The position numbers were made by a program, and so were the translations under genes. A DNA stretch of 64,000 bases from Verrucomicrobiales bacterium (GTDB lineage: Bacteria > Verrucomicrobiota > Verrucomicrobiia > Verrucomicrobiales > DEV007), in NCBI GenBank assembly GCA_029213005.1, contig JARGPI010000003.1:248001-312000 (forward strand), read 5' to 3'. Below are positions 63,165-64,000 of this stretch, piece after piece. Below the pieces are notes generated by a model. It made no database searches. It was given only the letters and a program-made list of their open reading frames with translations, and was not told the DNA's origin. Every line of letters begins with the position of its first letter. Within the stretch, counting starts at the first letter, position 1.

Positions 63165-63932
63165 TTAGTAGACAAAGCCGTTTTCGTTTTTGAAATCGAT
63201 CAGCTCCTTTTTGATGCGGCGCTTCAGGCGTTTCCGGGTGAAGTAGTTGGTCCACCATTTTCGGTGAAAGGTTTTCCGGTTGTTTTTGATGAACTGGGGC
63301 GTCTTTCGTTTCTGAGAAGACACCGTTTTGCTTCCGTAGTGATGGATGATGACGCTTCCGGTGATAACACTTCTCATCCCTTTCTTCTTGATGCGCCAGA
63401 ACATATCTTCATCTTCATAGACTCCGAATTTATACGCCTCATCAAACATACCGACGACTTCGGTGTAGAGGTCCCTTCTTGAAAAAAGTGCCATCGCCCG
63501 AAATTGATCTTCCCACAGTTTGTCACCGAATTTCCCGGTGAATTCTTTGTGAAAAGCTTCAAAGTCGTAATCGAGGTCCCCCTCGCGAATGCAGGGAGTG
63601 ACCCAGGCGGCTCCGGTTTCCGCGTGAACCTTTTGTAGCGTCGTCAACCACCCGCGGGGCACTTCAATGTCGTTGTTTGCCACCATGACATATTCGCCTG
63701 TGGCGGCTTTGATCCCCTGATTCCACGCTCCCGCGCAGCCGATATTTTCCTCGTTCCGGAGGATCCGTATTTGAGGCTGGTTAAGACTGTTAAGGTAATC
63801 GACGGTGTCCTGTGCCGAGCCATTATCGACCACCACGAGCTCGAAGTCGCATTCGGTGTTTTCGAGTATCGATTGAATTCCCCGCTTGGTGTAATCCAGC
63901 GAGTCTTTCACGGCCATTACGATAGAAATCAT
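63165..63932 (-). CDS. GT2 glycosyltransferase (rhamnosyl/galactofuranosyl type)
   Basis: This 255-residue protein shows a GT-A core: ISIVMAVKDSLDYTKRGIQSILENT, LVVVDNGSAQDT, NIGCAGAWNQGIKAATGEYVMVANNDIEVP. The later part has EVVGMFDEAYKFGVYEDEDMFWRIKKKG, the region holding the catalytic base in this subgroup. A basic C-terminus follows. It heads the minus-strand glycan cluster (63932 to 61012), with short gaps. The last 68 bases of the window hold nothing I can support. Confidence 0.9.
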   Translation of the reverse strand: MISIVMAVKDSLDYTKRGIQSILENTECDFELVVVDNGSAQDTVDYLNSLNQPQIRILRNEENIGCAGAWNQGIKAATGEYVMVANNDIEVPRGWLTTLQKVHAETGAAWVTPCIREGDLDYDFEAFHKEFTGKFGDKLWEDQFRAMALFSRRDLYTEVVGMFDEAYKFGVYEDEDMFWRIKKKGMRSVITGSVIIHHYGSKTVSSQKRKTPQFIKNNRKTFHRKWWTNYFTRKRLKRRIKKELIDFKNENGFVY

Positions 63933-64000
63933 GGTGTCTGATCAGGTTTATCCCAGTTGAAATGAACCAAATTCGAGATTGTTCAATTAGCAATGACAAT

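Overview
The window looks like chromosome of a member of the PVC superphylum, most likely a verrucomicrobial bacterium. The main pointers are haem-containing PSCyt1/DUF1549/DUF1553 and DUF1587/1592/1588/1585 proteins, a DUF1501 protein, an ECF sigma factor of the Rhodopirellula/Verrucomicrobium type, DUF4838 and rhamnogalacturonan-lyase-like polysaccharide genes, a sulfatase, and large multidomain Ser/Thr kinases. No rRNA, tRNA or CRISPR array is visible. Genes lie on both strands in short operons, often with 1-4 bp start/stop overlaps.

Left part (1-22 kb). A partial alpha/beta hydrolase and a beta-lactamase-fold hydrolase come first. A three-gene metal-sensing sigma system (cnrY/cnrX/cnrH-like) follows, in which all five CnrX metal ligands are conserved with exact spacing. 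Next are a transglutaminase-like membrane protein, a sigma factor / PSCyt1-PSD1 / DUF1501 operon, and a 1407-residue cyclase-kinase-LRR protein. The rest is a GYF/DUF4328 membrane protein, a MATE transporter, two VOC proteins, an uncharacterised secreted protein, release factor 3 and a small membrane protein.

Island (about 22.2-34.7 kb). This stretch is visibly more AT-rich, at least up to about 33.5 kb, and full of broken genes. It holds an internally deleted IS3-family element and the C-terminal stub of a REP-associated (IS200-like) transposase with 14-bp tandem repeats. It also holds a HEPN/RES-domain protein, a serine resolvase, a TIR-WD40 protein, an IS30-family remnant and a broken HEAT-redoxin gene. 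That gene has TGA codons exactly where a CxxC motif is expected. A second TIR protein with an RsiV-like domain and a fresh 405-bp internal duplication follows, then a 5'-truncated type I methylase. Three intact genes here belong to families that consume NAD+ (RES, TIR, TIR), so it reads as a decaying defence/toxin island.

Right part (34.8-64 kb). Two large convergent secreted polysaccharide-degradation proteins and a LuxR-type regulator are followed by an OmpA-family protein, a PII protein, an aminotransferase, a type II NADH dehydrogenase and a conserved protein of unknown role. Then come a haem-containing DUF1592-type protein, an S10 carboxypeptidase and a GT2 enzyme. A SUMF1-SH3 protein, a sulfatase with a beta-helical tail, a Gfo/Idh/MocA oxidoreductase, RidA and a fused kinase-PP2C protein complete this part. 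The window ends in a minus-strand cluster of glycosyltransferases (GT2, GT87-like, GT2).

A short dispersed palindrome with core ACTGTACCCTGTACAGT occurs at four loci. One copy pair lies in frame inside the PSCyt1/PSD1 gene, exactly between its anti-sigma-like N-terminus and its cytochrome domain.
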